A DNA stretch of 64,000 nucleotides from Sulfuritalea sp. (GTDB taxonomy: Bacteria > Pseudomonadota > Gammaproteobacteria > Burkholderiales > Rhodocyclaceae): the NCBI GenBank assembly GCA_023229685.1, contig JALNYT010000001.1:186001-250000 (forward strand), given 5' to 3'. A program made the translations under genes and the position numbers. Every line of letters starts with the position of its first letter. Within the stretch, counting starts at the first letter, position 1. Positions 46,845-56,022 of this stretch are shown here, piece by piece. The notes beneath the pieces are model-generated. The model was given only the letters and a program-made list of their open reading frames with translations, ran no database searches and was not told where the DNA came from.

Positions 46845-47957
46845 TCAGACACCGTGGGGCGCGTTCAATGCCGTGGCGCCTCTGTGCGGCTGCCCGGTGT
46901 CGCGGGAAGCGGAAACCAACTCGGTCAACGAACGGCCCCGAGTTTCCTTGTCGAGTGCCGCAAGCGCAGCGACACGTTGGTAAAAGCGCGGCAGGTCGTG
47001 ATTCTCCTGTTCGAGCAGAGCCTCGAACGCGGGTACCAACTCGCTGTAGAGCGAAAACGACACGAGTTTGGCGTTGTTCAGATCCTCGCCAAAAAACCTG
47101 TCATAGCCGGAATAGCCACCCCAGCTTGTCTTCAGATTGGCGTAATCGTGTCGCAAGGCGCTGAGCAACCCGGCCTTGGCGTGGCGCTTCCGATCGACGG
47201 AGCGATCGGTTTTGTAGAGCGCGATCACCTTCTTGCGGCCGTCGCGGATCAGCCCCGCGAAAGCCGCCTTGCGCTCCTGCTGCACCTCGAAGGCAGCACG
47301 CTGGCCAAGCGTGCCATGGCCAGCCAGCCAGCGCCTCATACCCTCCTTCTCCACCGCCGTGGCGAAGGACTCGTTGAAAGGCGAATCGTCTTGCACATAT
47401 ATCGCTTGATGTGCCAGTTCATGAAACACGGTGCGCGCCACTTCCGCCGTACCGAGGCGCAAGAAGGTGTTCAGAACCGGGTCGTCGAAGTATCCCAAAG
47501 TGGAGTAGGCAGGCACGCCGCCGACGAACGTGTCGTAACCCTCCTGGCGCAATTCGGCGGCAAGTCGCTCCGCGTCCTTTCGATCGTAATAGCCTTGGTA
47601 ATTTACGCAGCCGGCCACCCACAGGCACCAACGCTTGGGTTCCAGCGAAAACTCGGGCGCGGCGAACACGTTCCATACCACGTAAGGCCGCCCCACATCC
47701 GCATAAGTGCGATAGCTATTGTTGTCCGGCAGGTCCAACTCGCGGCTGGCGAACTCCCGTATGGCCTGAACTTCGTCCAGTGTCCTCTTGAGCACCGGAT
47801 CACTGGTCGGATCGCGCATGATGTCCTTGATCGGCTGGGCGGCACGCATCAGGTCGATGTGCCCGCCCACCGCCTGGACGTAATAGGCGATATTGCTGCA
47901 GCCGGCCAGGAAGACGAGCAGCAGGAGCGGCAAGAGAGAATTTCTAAACTTCTTCAT
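46845..47957 (-). CDS. Lipoprotein aminopeptidase (PF10023-like)
   Basis: A 370-residue putative zinc peptidase anchored as a lipoprotein: signal LLPLLLLVFLAGC with the lipobox cysteine at residue 20. The metal motif FHELAHQAIY (HExxH type) is near residue 182, with NESFATAVEKEG supplying the third ligand downstream. The YVQAVGGHIDLMRAAQPI start and KRWCLWVAGCVNYQGYYDR segment fit this family of predicted aminopeptidases. It overlaps the hydrolase gene by 14 bases. Confidence 0.85.
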   Translation of the reverse strand: MKKFRNSLLPLLLLVFLAGCSNIAYYVQAVGGHIDLMRAAQPIKDIMRDPTSDPVLKRTLDEVQAIREFASRELDLPDNNSYRTYADVGRPYVVWNVFAAPEFSLEPKRWCLWVAGCVNYQGYYDRKDAERLAAELRQEGYDTFVGGVPAYSTLGYFDDPVLNTFLRLGTAEVARTVFHELAHQAIYVQDDSPFNESFATAVEKEGMRRWLAGHGTLGQRAAFEVQQERKAAFAGLIRDGRKKVIALYKTDRSVDRKRHAKAGLLSALRHDYANLKTSWGGYSGYDRFFGEDLNNAKLVSFSLYSELVPAFEALLEQENHDLPRFYQRVAALAALDKETRGRSLTELVSASRDTGQPHRGATALNAPHGV

Positions 47958-48621
47958 CGTGCAGGAAACAACCTGTACTCAAAAACGCCGCGATCTGCGC
48001 GGCACAGCGCCGTGAGGCGAGCATCTCCGAGTGCGCAACCGGCAGTGCGATGAAGTCGGCAGCGCCTGGCAGCAGCGTCTCCGCCAGTGCCACCACGCCA
48101 TCATTGGGGCGCGGTAAGCCGCGCACAATGCGGCCCAAGCCGACGCTGCGTGTGCCGGCCAGCACTCCCACCGCGACAGCTGACCGCGGCGCGGCTGGAG
48201 CGCCCGGTGTGCGCGACAACCACTCGTTGATGGAGCGCCCAAGTAGCCCTGACATGCCCGGCATCACGGCCAGCCGTCGCGCGCAGTGGCTGTCGACGCA
48301 GGGTGTGCCGAGCAGCACCACCCCACGCAGCCGCGGATCCGGAGCTTGCGCCAACATCTCCAGAATAACCAATCCCCCCAAGCTGTGGCCGACAAGATGA
48401 ATATCGGTCGCGCTGGTGGCCGCAATGAACCGCCCTAACCTTTGCGCATTCTGCGCCAAGTCGGCCCGCATACTCGGGTAGGCGAAACGCAGCGTTTCGT
48501 AACCACGCCGCTGCAGCCAGCGACTATGCAGCGTGAATATCGTTGCCGGCGTCCACAAACCATGCACCAGAATCACCGTTCCCGCTGTTTGTCGATGCAG
48601 AACCTGCGCGCCACAGCTCAT
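47944..48621 (-). CDS. Lipase-like alpha/beta hydrolase
   Basis: A 225-residue serine hydrolase with HGLWTPATIFTLHSRWLQRR at the oxyanion end and the nucleophile elbow LVGHSLGGLVILEML near residue 98; the final His is in PVAHSEML. The type resembles PGAP1-like or triacylglycerol lipases. It lacks a signal peptide. Its stop overlaps the aminopeptidase start, so the two are likely cotranslated. The substrate is unknown. Confidence 0.83.
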   Translation of the reverse strand: MSCGAQVLHRQTAGTVILVHGLWTPATIFTLHSRWLQRRGYETLRFAYPSMRADLAQNAQRLGRFIAATSATDIHLVGHSLGGLVILEMLAQAPDPRLRGVVLLGTPCVDSHCARRLAVMPGMSGLLGRSINEWLSRTPGAPAAPRSAVAVGVLAGTRSVGLGRIVRGLPRPNDGVVALAETLLPGAADFIALPVAHSEMLASRRCAAQIAAFLSTGCFLHDEEV

Positions 48622-48738
48622 CGGTGATCGTGCACGAGGCAGGCGTCGGTCTTGAGATCTTGGTCTTCCATTCGCCTTTGGACCTGCGGAACGCCGAAGT
48701 GTTCCGCATCGTGTGTTGTCTATGGGCGGGGGGGCCCG

Positions 48739-50202
48739 CTACGTCAGATAATCCAGCCGCAACCGCTGCTGCAGGGTTCGTACCTGGCGAAAGGCTTCCT
48801 TGAGGATTTGCCGGTCGAGTTTGTGCAGGCGATCCGGATTCAGCCGGTTAACGGCTTCGGGAAACTCGCCGGACACCTGATTCTGCAAGCGCAGGCGCTG
48901 GATCTGGTAGAAGGCGGCGGCCATCGCTGCTGCCTCCTCGACCGGCATCCCCAGCGCGGGGCGCATTGCGCGCAGGCGCTTGACAGTATTGGTGTGCTCG
49001 ATGCCGTGAGCCAGAGCAAGTATCCGCACCGCGTCCACAAACAGACGGATGCCCTGCCCTTTCAGATCGAGGGTGTGCGGATACTTGCGGTTGTCGTTGC
49101 AGCGGAAGTCTCGCCACCAACTCAGCGGCGGTTCCTGCTCCAGCGCATTGACGGCCATCGCCCGCACGAAGGCGGTGTTGCCGCGAATGCGTTGCAGCAG
49201 CCAGTGCTGCAGCTCGGTCACCAGTTCTTCGCGGCCATACAGCGGCCGGAAATCAAAAAAGATGCTCGCATTGAGCAAGGCCTTCGGTTCGGGCACCGAG
49301 ACCCAGTGGCCGAAGGTCTGCTTCCATTCGTCGAGGGACAGACACCAGGCCGGGTTGCCGGCCATGATCTGCCCGGTGCACAGCGGAAATCCGCAAACAT
49401 CCAGCGCCGCGTTGACGGCCCGCGCGAAGGGCAGAAATTTCTGTCGCAGATCCTCGGCCTCCGCCGCCGATGCCGCCGCAAAGACTATGCCATTATCCTG
49501 ATCGGTGACCAGGGTCTGCTCCAGCCGGCCCTCCGATCCGAAAACCATCCAGCACCAGGGCACATAGGGCAGTTCGAACCCGCCTTCCACCAAGTCGATG
49601 GCTTGCAGAGCAATCAGATCATTGAGGGCGGAAATCCATTCACACAAGGCTTCCGGCCCGCCTCCCTCGGCCAGCCGCCGGGCAGCGAAGTGACGCACGG
49701 CCACGGTCAGCTGCGCCAGGCCGTCAATGCTGCGGGTCGCCAGAATGGCATTGGTCAAGTTCGCCGAGTCGGCCGCCTGCATGCCATACAGATCACCCTG
49801 GGAGACTACATTGAAAAGGCGCCCGTCGGCCCCGGTCAGGATCAGGTGACGCCTGTCGCGACGGAACATCAGAACCATCGCCTGATGCACCGTTGCGTCG
49901 GCCGGCAGGCTGGCCAGTCCGCCGGTCATCACGCCAGCTGCCGGGCCGGCCAGATCGCAGTCATCGTTGACAATCGAGCGCATCAGATCGCGCAAGCTTA
50001 CGATGCCCAGCGGCACGGCAGTCGCCGGATCGACCACCACTGCAGCCTCGGCGCCCTGTGCATCGATGGCGCGCAAGGCGTCGCGCACCGATGTCCCCGG
50101 ATCGACCACCACGGGCGGCCCCAGCGGCAGCTTGCGCAGCGTGGTGTTGAGGCTCACCGACACGGCATCGAAGGCGTCTGTCTCAGTAGCGGATGCGCGC
50201 AT
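48739..50202 (-). CDS. CBS-pair and DUF294 nucleotidyltransferase-like protein
   Basis: A 487-residue cytosolic protein. A CBS domain pair (about 25-145; GTSVRDALRAIDAQGAEAAV and DATVHQAMVLMFR) binds adenine nucleotides. A DUF294-type nucleotidyltransferase domain follows (about 165-320) with FGSEGRLEQTLVTDQDNG carrying the GS and DxD-type motif. A helical C-terminal output domain ends it. Such proteins (GlnD-like) often sit near sodium/solute symporters and a DnaQ-type exonuclease; here the exonuclease fusion is just upstream and overlaps by about 20 bases. Confidence 0.87.
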   Translation of the reverse strand: MRASATETDAFDAVSVSLNTTLRKLPLGPPVVVDPGTSVRDALRAIDAQGAEAAVVVDPATAVPLGIVSLRDLMRSIVNDDCDLAGPAAGVMTGGLASLPADATVHQAMVLMFRRDRRHLILTGADGRLFNVVSQGDLYGMQAADSANLTNAILATRSIDGLAQLTVAVRHFAARRLAEGGGPEALCEWISALNDLIALQAIDLVEGGFELPYVPWCWMVFGSEGRLEQTLVTDQDNGIVFAAASAAEAEDLRQKFLPFARAVNAALDVCGFPLCTGQIMAGNPAWCLSLDEWKQTFGHWVSVPEPKALLNASIFFDFRPLYGREELVTELQHWLLQRIRGNTAFVRAMAVNALEQEPPLSWWRDFRCNDNRKYPHTLDLKGQGIRLFVDAVRILALAHGIEHTNTVKRLRAMRPALGMPVEEAAAMAAAFYQIQRLRLQNQVSGEFPEAVNRLNPDRLHKLDRQILKEAFRQVRTLQQRLRLDYLT

Positions 50203-52339
50203 GGTAGGTCTTCTCGCTGGCCGCACGGGCCTCGCCCAGCGTACGGATGCCCTTGCCCGCGAGCAGCGGCAGCATCTTCAGGAAAATTTCGGCCGTGACG
50301 ATGGCATCACCGACCGCCGTGTGCCGCCCCAGCACCGACACCCCCAGCCGCTCAGCGATCTCTTCCAGCCGGTGCGACTCCTGATTCGGAAACAACACGG
50401 CAGAGAGCAGCAATGTATCCAGCACCGGACGATCAAAGCGAATGCCGGTCCCGGCTTCCTTCAATTCGAGAAAGCGCATGTCGAACGCCGCATTGTGTGC
50501 CACCAGTATGGTATCGGCGACGAAGGCGCGAAAAATCGGCAGGGTGCGCTCGATCGGTGGTTGACCGGACAGCATGTCGGCAGTGATGCCGTGGATCTTG
50601 ACCGACCCCGCCGGCAAGGTGCGCCGCGGATCGATCAACTGATCAAAAGATTCATGCCGCAACAGGCGGCGATTGACGATGCGTACGGCGCCGATCTGTA
50701 TGATCTCGTCGCCCTCCGAAGGCTCGAGGCCGGTGGTTTCGGTATCGAACACGGTGTAGGCGAGTTGCGCCAGGAGCCGGTCGTCCAGCGCCAGGCCCGT
50801 TTCCTCGCCTTTGAAGAGATCGAAGTCGTAGAACTCGGGACGGCTGTCGGCCATCGCGCCACCGACGCTGGAAGCGGCTGCTTCCTCCCCGCTGAAAGTC
50901 GGCAGCAGGAAGCGAAAGAATGCCAGATAAGAGGCGTGGTTGCGCTGAAACCATACCTCGCCGCCGTTGCGTTCGACCACATCGCGCACCGTCAGCGGCG
51001 ACGACTCCCCGGCCAGCGTCATCGGGTCGAGCTCCCAGGTCATCACGGTCTCGGTACTCATGAACACGCCCGACCAGATCAAGTCGATATGTGCCATCTC
51101 GCCATCGCGGCTCAGACGCAGTCTCAGGTCCTTGATCCCGTACTCGTCGTGCAGGCGCGCGGCAAGGTAGGTCATCGCCTGCAGCAGGGAGAAACCATCC
51201 ACCTTGATCCAGACCTCGGCGTCGACGTCGTCGAGGCTCACCTGCACCGCACAGCGGTCGGCAATCCGGCGGCAGGCGGCGGTCAACAGGTCGGAGCCGA
51301 GCATCTCCTCCAGCGGCCAGCGCGATTTGAGCACCGCCGCGTAGGTGTGTGCGGCTGATTCGACCCGCCGGGCGAGGCTCTCGGCCTCGTCACGGACCAC
51401 GGCAAGGAAGCGCCGGTGATCCTCCGCACTCATGTCCGCATAGTCGCTGAGCGTCTCGGCGGCAGCCCGCAGATTGCCCATCTGCCCCCGGCTGCTCTCG
51501 GTCAGATCCTGCAGCAGCCGGTCGCGCGTGGACTCGCTCTCGAATGTCTCCGTCATGTCCTCGATCATCGTCATGTAGCCGGCGAGTCCATGTGCCGTGC
51601 CCGCCGCACCGTCTCCGGCGGCGGCCCCCGCCTCTGGTATCGGTGCAACGAGAACGCGCAGCAGGCGGCCGGATTCGGTCGCCGCCACAAAGTGACGGTG
51701 AGTGTGTCGTCGGCTATCGACATTCTCGAGGGCATAGGCGATCAGATGTCGATCGAAGATGCCGTAGATCGACCGGCCCAGACCCAGTGCAGCCATGCCC
51801 TGGCCCGATGAGCCGGAGAACAGGGCCCGGGCGCGACGGTTGTAGAGCAAAACCCGGCCATCCGGATTGCAGACGATGACACCCTGCGCGAGTTCCGACA
51901 TGAGCACGGCGAAGCGGTTGCGGTCGGCCTCGGCCGCCGCGTTGGCGGCGCGGATTCGCGCCGCGATATCCTCGTCCTGCGCCTGACGCTGCTCGGCGAC
52001 ACGGTTGACGTTGGCAATGAGTGCCTGGAGTTCGCGGCCGCCCTGCACGGTCAATCGGGTCGTTGGCTGCTCGAGCATCGCACTGGCTTCCTCGGCTGCC
52101 CGTGCCGGCATCAGGACCAGAAACTCGTGGGTCGCCCGCAGGATGAGGAACAGAAAGACGCAGGCAACAAAGACAATCATCAGCACGGCGCCGAAGCGAC
52201 GCTCGAGAAGGGACGCAAGCAGCGCCCGCTCCGGCGCTTCAAGCCCCGAGCCGAGGACGGCACCCGCCGCCAGCAGGACCGCCAGCAGGAAGACGCAGGC
52301 AACCGCGACGGCTGTTATCAGTTTGGCCCGGGAATCCAC
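50183..52339 (-). CDS. Sensor-like membrane protein fused to a DnaQ-type 3'-5' exonuclease
   Basis: A 718-residue protein. Two membrane helices (about 7-29 and 47-68) are followed by a HAMP-like/coiled region, a PAS domain near 140-240, and a histidine-kinase-like helical and ATPase-like region near 260-490. The usual H-box histidine is missing there: the equivalent stretch reads SSRGQMGNLRAAAETL. A DEDDh exonuclease occupies about 526-718, with FDTETTGL (motif I), VAHNAAFDMRFL (motif II) and GRHTAVGDAIVTAE (motif III). It follows the response regulator gene on the same strand. Confidence 0.85.
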   Translation of the reverse strand: MDSRAKLITAVAVACVFLLAVLLAAGAVLGSGLEAPERALLASLLERRFGAVLMIVFVACVFLFLILRATHEFLVLMPARAAEEASAMLEQPTTRLTVQGGRELQALIANVNRVAEQRQAQDEDIAARIRAANAAAEADRNRFAVLMSELAQGVIVCNPDGRVLLYNRRARALFSGSSGQGMAALGLGRSIYGIFDRHLIAYALENVDSRRHTHRHFVAATESGRLLRVLVAPIPEAGAAAGDGAAGTAHGLAGYMTMIEDMTETFESESTRDRLLQDLTESSRGQMGNLRAAAETLSDYADMSAEDHRRFLAVVRDEAESLARRVESAAHTYAAVLKSRWPLEEMLGSDLLTAACRRIADRCAVQVSLDDVDAEVWIKVDGFSLLQAMTYLAARLHDEYGIKDLRLRLSRDGEMAHIDLIWSGVFMSTETVMTWELDPMTLAGESSPLTVRDVVERNGGEVWFQRNHASYLAFFRFLLPTFSGEEAAASSVGGAMADSRPEFYDFDLFKGEETGLALDDRLLAQLAYTVFDTETTGLEPSEGDEIIQIGAVRIVNRRLLRHESFDQLIDPRRTLPAGSVKIHGITADMLSGQPPIERTLPIFRAFVADTILVAHNAAFDMRFLELKEAGTGIRFDRPVLDTLLLSAVLFPNQESHRLEEIAERLGVSVLGRHTAVGDAIVTAEIFLKMLPLLAGKGIRTLGEARAASEKTYHARIRY

Positions 52340-52374
52340 GATGCGGTCGGCTCAGCAGGCGGGGCGCCCGAGAC

Positions 52375-52746
52375 TCATGCCCTGTCGATCAGCGCCTTGA
52401 CCTTGGCCAGCAGTTCCCTGGTCGAAAACGGCTTGGTCATATAGACGTCGGCGCCCAGCGCGAGCCCTTTGGAGACCTCGGTATCGCGTCCCTTGGCGGT
52501 CAGCATCATGATCCGCAAGTCCTTGAACTCCGGGTCCTGGCGCAAATCCTGGCAAACCTCGAAGCCGTTTCGCTGCGGCATCATGACATCGAGAATCGCC
52601 ATGTCGGGCCGCTCGGCGCGAACCCGGGCAAGGGCCTCCACACCGTCATGGGCGACGGCCACATCGTAGCCCTCGCGCTTGAGCAGAAACTCAAGCGAAA
52701 TGACTATATTCGGCTCATCGTCGGCTATCAGAATCTTCTTCGCCAT
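52375..52746 (-). CDS. CheY-type single-domain response regulator
   Basis: A 123-residue receiver domain alone. The acidic pocket is ADDEPN (residues 8-13), the phosphorylation site is Asp53 in MAILDVMMPQ, and Thr83 (MMLTAKG) with Lys105 (YMTKPFS) completes it. No DNA-binding domain is present. It is the first gene of a unit with the sensor-exonuclease and the CBS/DUF294 protein. Confidence 0.93.
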   Translation of the reverse strand: MAKKILIADDEPNIVISLEFLLKREGYDVAVAHDGVEALARVRAERPDMAILDVMMPQRNGFEVCQDLRQDPEFKDLRIMMLTAKGRDTEVSKGLALGADVYMTKPFSTRELLAKVKALIDRA

Positions 52747-52835
52747 GTTTCTCCTCCTGTTTCAGACTTGTTCTTCTTGTGTTCGGGAGAATACACCGCG
52801 CCGGAACTTAGACCAAACAGGAACGCACAATCCCG

Positions 52836-52880
52836 CCGGGGGACGCCGGCCCGCGAAGCGGAATCTCCGGCGTGCAGAGC
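52836..52880. repeat. Family D repeat, copy 1
   Basis: GCCGGGGGACGCCGGCCCGC followed by GAAGC and GGAATCTCCGGCGTGCAGAG. The last part recurs at 63812-63833 as GGAATCTCCGGCGCGCAAAG, differing only by transitions. It lies upstream of the response regulator gene. Confidence 0.5.
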
Positions 52881-52910
52881 ACCGTCCGCGGCAGAGTGCC
52901 GCAGACATAA

Positions 52911-52937
52911 TAAAAAGCCCACCGCGACGGGTGGGCT
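52911..52937 (-). terminator. Intrinsic terminator after panD
   Basis: On the minus strand AGCCCACC/GGTGGGCT pairs around a short loop, followed by TTTTTATTA. It lies 22 bases after the panD stop and ends the minus-strand pantothenate unit. Confidence 0.88.
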
Positions 52938-52958
52938 GCTGGCGCCTTAAGCGAAGAT

Positions 52959-53342
52959 TCAGGCGGCCGCTTGCGCCGGGATCTGCCGGCTGTGGTGGGT
53001 GATGCGGTTTCTGGCGTCGACATACACCAGGTCGGGCTCGAAATTCTGCAGCTCGATCTCGTTCATCATGGCGAAGGTGGCGATGATCAGCAGATCGCCG
53101 GCAGCGGCCTTGCGCGCGGCAGCACCGTTAACGGAGATGGTGCCGCTGCCGCGTTCGGCACGAATGGCGTAGGTGGTAAACCGCTCGCCGTTATTAACGT
53201 TCCAGATTTCGATCTGCTGGTATTCCTTGATGTCGGCTGCTTCGAGCAGGTTTTCATCGATGGCGCAGGAACCCTCGTAGTGCAGTTCGGCGTGGGTCAC
53301 CGTAACGCGGTGGAGTTTGGACTTGAGCATCATGCGTTGCAT
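52959..53342 (-). CDS. panD: Aspartate 1-decarboxylase
   Basis: A pyruvoyl enzyme making beta-alanine for pantothenate. The 127-residue product begins MQRMMLKSKLHRVTVTHAEL, with the self-cleavage site Gly24-Ser25 in YEGSCAID. The ATG at 53342 gives exactly the family N terminus. panC lies upstream, separated by a family B repeat, and panB further up, so the three pan genes cluster. Confidence 0.97.
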   Translation of the reverse strand: MQRMMLKSKLHRVTVTHAELHYEGSCAIDENLLEAADIKEYQQIEIWNVNNGERFTTYAIRAERGSGTISVNGAAARKAAAGDLLIIATFAMMNEIELQNFEPDLVYVDARNRITHHSRQIPAQAAA

Positions 53343-53411
53343 TGGCGGACCTTTCTCATGCAAAGGCGACAATAGACCGGAAGTTCCCCAAAAGAAACGG
53401 CACTCCCATCG

Positions 53412-53473
53412 TTTTAGCTTCGGCCGCGGCACTTAACGCCGATGAAACCGGCATTAGCCTCCACTGAAGCTTC
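53412..53473 (+). repeat. Family B dispersed palindromic repeat, copy 2
   Basis: TTTTAGCTTCGGCCGCGGCA, then CTTAACGCCGATGAAACCGG, then CATTAGCCTCCACTGAAGCT. It matches the copies at 3761 (opposite strand) and 57493. It lies between panC and panD and is transcribed as the reverse complement. Confidence 0.75.
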
Positions 53474-53518
53474 GCTTTCGCTTCTGGCACACCACCGGCA
53501 TGAGCGCATCGCAGTGAC

Positions 53519-54346
53519 CTAAACTTCCAGATTGTCGATGAGGCGCGTGCTTCCCAAACGCGCCGCCGCCAACACCACCAACCCGGAATCGTGAGCAGAG
53601 GGTAATTGTAGATCAACTTTTTTACGCAATGCAACATAATCCGGAATCCAGCCACTGGCCTGGAGTTCCAGGACCGCCCCCTGCTCCAGTCCGGCCCAGT
53701 CCCGCGAACCGGAGCGCACCGCATCGGCCACTTTGGTCAAGATCTTATACAAAAGAGGGGCTTGCGCTCGTTCGGCAGCCGACAAATAGCCGTTGCGCGA
53801 GGACAGGGCCAGCCCGTCCGCGGCGCGTACGGTCTCGCCGCCAATGATTTCAATGGGCAAATTGAACTCGCACGCCATGTTGCGAATAACCATCAATTGC
53901 TGGTAATCCTTCTTGCCGAACAGCGCCACGTCGGCCTGGGCAATCTGGAACAGCTTCATCACCACCGTGGCGACCCCGCGAAAATGCCCGGGACGGAACT
54001 CGCCATCGAGAATGCCGGCCTGCTCGGGCGGCGGTTCGATCTGGTAGGTCTGCGGCTGCGGATACATTTCCGCTTCGGTCGGCGCAAAAAGGTGGTCCAC
54101 GCCGGCAACCGCGAGTTTTTCGCAATCGGCCTCGAAGGTGCGCGGATAGGTTTCGAAGTCCTCGCCGGGTCTGAATTGCAGACGATTGACGAAGATGGTC
54201 GCCACCACCTCGTCGGCATGAGCCCGCGCCTGCGTCATCAGCGCAATGTGGCCATCGTGCAGGTTGCCCATGGTGGGCACCAGCGCGACGCGCCCGGCAC
54301 GGGCACGCGCCGCGCGCAGGCCGGCAATCGTCTCGTGGATCTGCAT
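53519..54346 (-). CDS. panC: Pantothenate synthetase
   Basis: Joins pantoate and beta-alanine with ATP. The 275 residues include PTMGNLHDGHIALM with the HIGH-like H30-D-G-H33 nucleotide motif, and FGKKDYQQLMVIR, the KMSKS-like equivalent loop. GLALSSRNGYLS is the flexible-wall motif. It begins two bases after the panB stop region and is in the same unit as panB. Confidence 0.97.
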   Translation of the reverse strand: MQIHETIAGLRAARARAGRVALVPTMGNLHDGHIALMTQARAHADEVVATIFVNRLQFRPGEDFETYPRTFEADCEKLAVAGVDHLFAPTEAEMYPQPQTYQIEPPPEQAGILDGEFRPGHFRGVATVVMKLFQIAQADVALFGKKDYQQLMVIRNMACEFNLPIEIIGGETVRAADGLALSSRNGYLSAAERAQAPLLYKILTKVADAVRSGSRDWAGLEQGAVLELQASGWIPDYVALRKKVDLQLPSAHDSGLVVLAAARLGSTRLIDNLEV

Positions 54347-54348
54347 GT

Positions 54349-55164
54349 TCAGTAGGTGTGTTCGGGGGCCGGGAAGCTGCCGTCCTTGACGGCCTTGACG
54401 TAGGCGATCACGGCGGCGTCGATGCTCGACGCGCCCTCCATGAAGTTGCGCACGAAGCGCCCCTTCTTGCCCGGATAGACGCCGAGCATGTCGTGCAGCA
54501 CGAGTACCTGCCCGTCGCAGTCCTTGCCGGCGCCAATGCCGATGGTGGCACAGACCTTGAGCAGGCTGGTGATCTCACCGGCAAGCTGGGCCGGCACCAT
54601 TTCCAGCACCATCAGCGCGGCGCCGGCCTGTTCCAGTGCCAGGGCTTCGCGCTTCATGCGCGCCGCACCCTCCTCGCCGCGTCCCTGCACGCGATAACCG
54701 CCCAGCGCATGCACCGACTGCGGCGTCAGCCCGATATGGGCGCAGACCGGCACGCCGCGCTCGACCAGGAAATGCACGGTTTCCGCCATCACCTCGCCGC
54801 CTTCCAGCTTGACCATCTCGGCGCCGGCCGCGAGCAGGCGCACGGCATTGCGCAGCGCCAGCTCCTTCGACTCCTGGTAGCTGCCGAAGGGCATGTCGGC
54901 GACGCACATCGCGCGCTGCGCCATGTGGCCGACGCACTCGGTGTGATAGACCATCTGCTCCATGGTCACCGGCAGCGTCGAGGTTTTGCCCTGCAGGACG
55001 TTGCCCAGCGAATCGCCGACCAGGATCACGTCCACGCCGCAGCGGTCCTCCAGCGCGGCGAAGCTGGCGTCATAGCCGGTAAGCATGGCGATCTTCTGGT
55101 GTTCCCCCTTCATGCGGCCGAGTTCCGGCAGCGTGATCGGCTTGTTGCTGGCAAGGTAGGTCAT
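54349..55164 (-). CDS. panB: Ketopantoate hydroxymethyltransferase
   Basis: Transfers a hydroxymethyl group from methylene-tetrahydrofolate to ketoisovalerate. The 271-residue product has MLTGYDASFAALEDRCGVDV, the metal-binding VGDSLGNVLQG, and HIGLTPQSVHALGGYRVQG. The ATG at 55164 starts MTYLASNKPITLPEL and overlaps the DUF486 stop by four bases. Confidence 0.97.
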   Translation of the reverse strand: MTYLASNKPITLPELGRMKGEHQKIAMLTGYDASFAALEDRCGVDVILVGDSLGNVLQGKTSTLPVTMEQMVYHTECVGHMAQRAMCVADMPFGSYQESKELALRNAVRLLAAGAEMVKLEGGEVMAETVHFLVERGVPVCAHIGLTPQSVHALGGYRVQGRGEEGAARMKREALALEQAGAALMVLEMVPAQLAGEITSLLKVCATIGIGAGKDCDGQVLVLHDMLGVYPGKKGRFVRNFMEGASSIDAAVIAYVKAVKDGSFPAPEHTY

Positions 55165-55523
55165 GGTGATCGAAATATGAAGTAGACGGCCGCTAGGATA
55201 CACAAGCCGGCCCACAGATAATCAAGCTTGAGCGGCTGCTGCATGTAGAACACCGCAAAGGGAACGAATATGGTGAGAGTGATCGCTTCCTGCAGAATCT
55301 TCAGCTGGGCCAGCGACATCTCGTGGTAACCGATGCGATTGGCCGGCACCTGCAACAGATACTCGAACAGCGCGATGCCCCATGAAGCCAGGGCGGCAAT
55401 CCACCACGGCCGGTCGTTGAGATTCCTGAGATGGGCGTACCAGGCGAACGTCATGAAGAGATTCGACGCCGTGAGCAGCAGGGCGGTCTGCCAGACAACG
55501 GGAATCTGCAGCAGCGACGCCAT
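55161..55523 (-). CDS. DUF486 family small membrane protein
   Basis: A 120-residue protein with four helices (NLFMTFAWYAHLRNL and FFEYLLQVPANRIGY-like segments), matching DUF486, a family related to small multidrug/DMT-type transporters. Function unknown. It sits between folK and panB, coupled to panB by ATGA overlap. Confidence 0.85.
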   Translation of the reverse strand: MASLLQIPVVWQTALLLTASNLFMTFAWYAHLRNLNDRPWWIAALASWGIALFEYLLQVPANRIGYHEMSLAQLKILQEAITLTIFVPFAVFYMQQPLKLDYLWAGLCILAAVYFIFRSP

Positions 55524-55526
55524 GCT

Positions 55527-56021
55527 TCAGGCCGCCCGCGGCAGCAATTTCTCGATCTGCTGGTCGGCGCAGCGCAACAGCAGTTCAGCGACGCCGCCGC
55601 GACCGGGGATGATCAACTGTGGCGCGATCTGGGCCAGGGGCGCCAGTACGAAAGCGCGCTCATGCAGGCGCGGGTGCGGCAGCGTGAGGTGCAGGTCGGT
55701 GCTGATCGCGTCACCGTAAAGCAGCAGGTCGAGATCCAGTGTGCGCGGCGCGTTCTTGACGCTGCGCTGGCGGCCAAAACGCTCCTCGATGGCAAACAGG
55801 GCTTCAAGAAGAGTCGGCGCCGACGATACGGTAACCAGTTCGACCACGGCATTGATGAAGTCGGGCTGATGCTTGAGACCCACCGGCGCGGTGCGATACA
55901 GCGAGGAAGCAGCGATGAATTCGGTCTGCGGCAATTCGCGCAGCGCAAGGATTGCCGCCTGCACCGTGACGATCGGGTCCCCCAGATTGGCGCCCAGCGC
56001 GATGAAGCAACGCTCGCTCAC
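55527..56021 (-). CDS. folK: HPPK, 6-hydroxymethyl-7,8-dihydropterin pyrophosphokinase
   Basis: Pyrophosphorylates the pterin in folate synthesis. The 164-residue product starts at a GTG (SERCFIALGANLGDP) and has the substrate motif SSLYRTAPVG and the catalytic RTLDLDLLLYG near residue 95. A family A repeat overlaps the sequence at 55812-55832 on the antisense strand. It follows pcnB with a one-base gap, the usual pair. Confidence 0.94.
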   Translation of the reverse strand: MSERCFIALGANLGDPIVTVQAAILALRELPQTEFIAASSLYRTAPVGLKHQPDFINAVVELVTVSSAPTLLEALFAIEERFGRQRSVKNAPRTLDLDLLLYGDAISTDLHLTLPHPRLHERAFVLAPLAQIAPQLIIPGRGGVAELLLRCADQQIEKLLPRAA

Positions 56022-56022
56022 C

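Noticed and set aside
48652..50298. 548-codon plus-strand frame opposite the CBS/DUF294 gene
   Set aside because: Antisense to conserved CBS and nucleotidyltransferase motifs.
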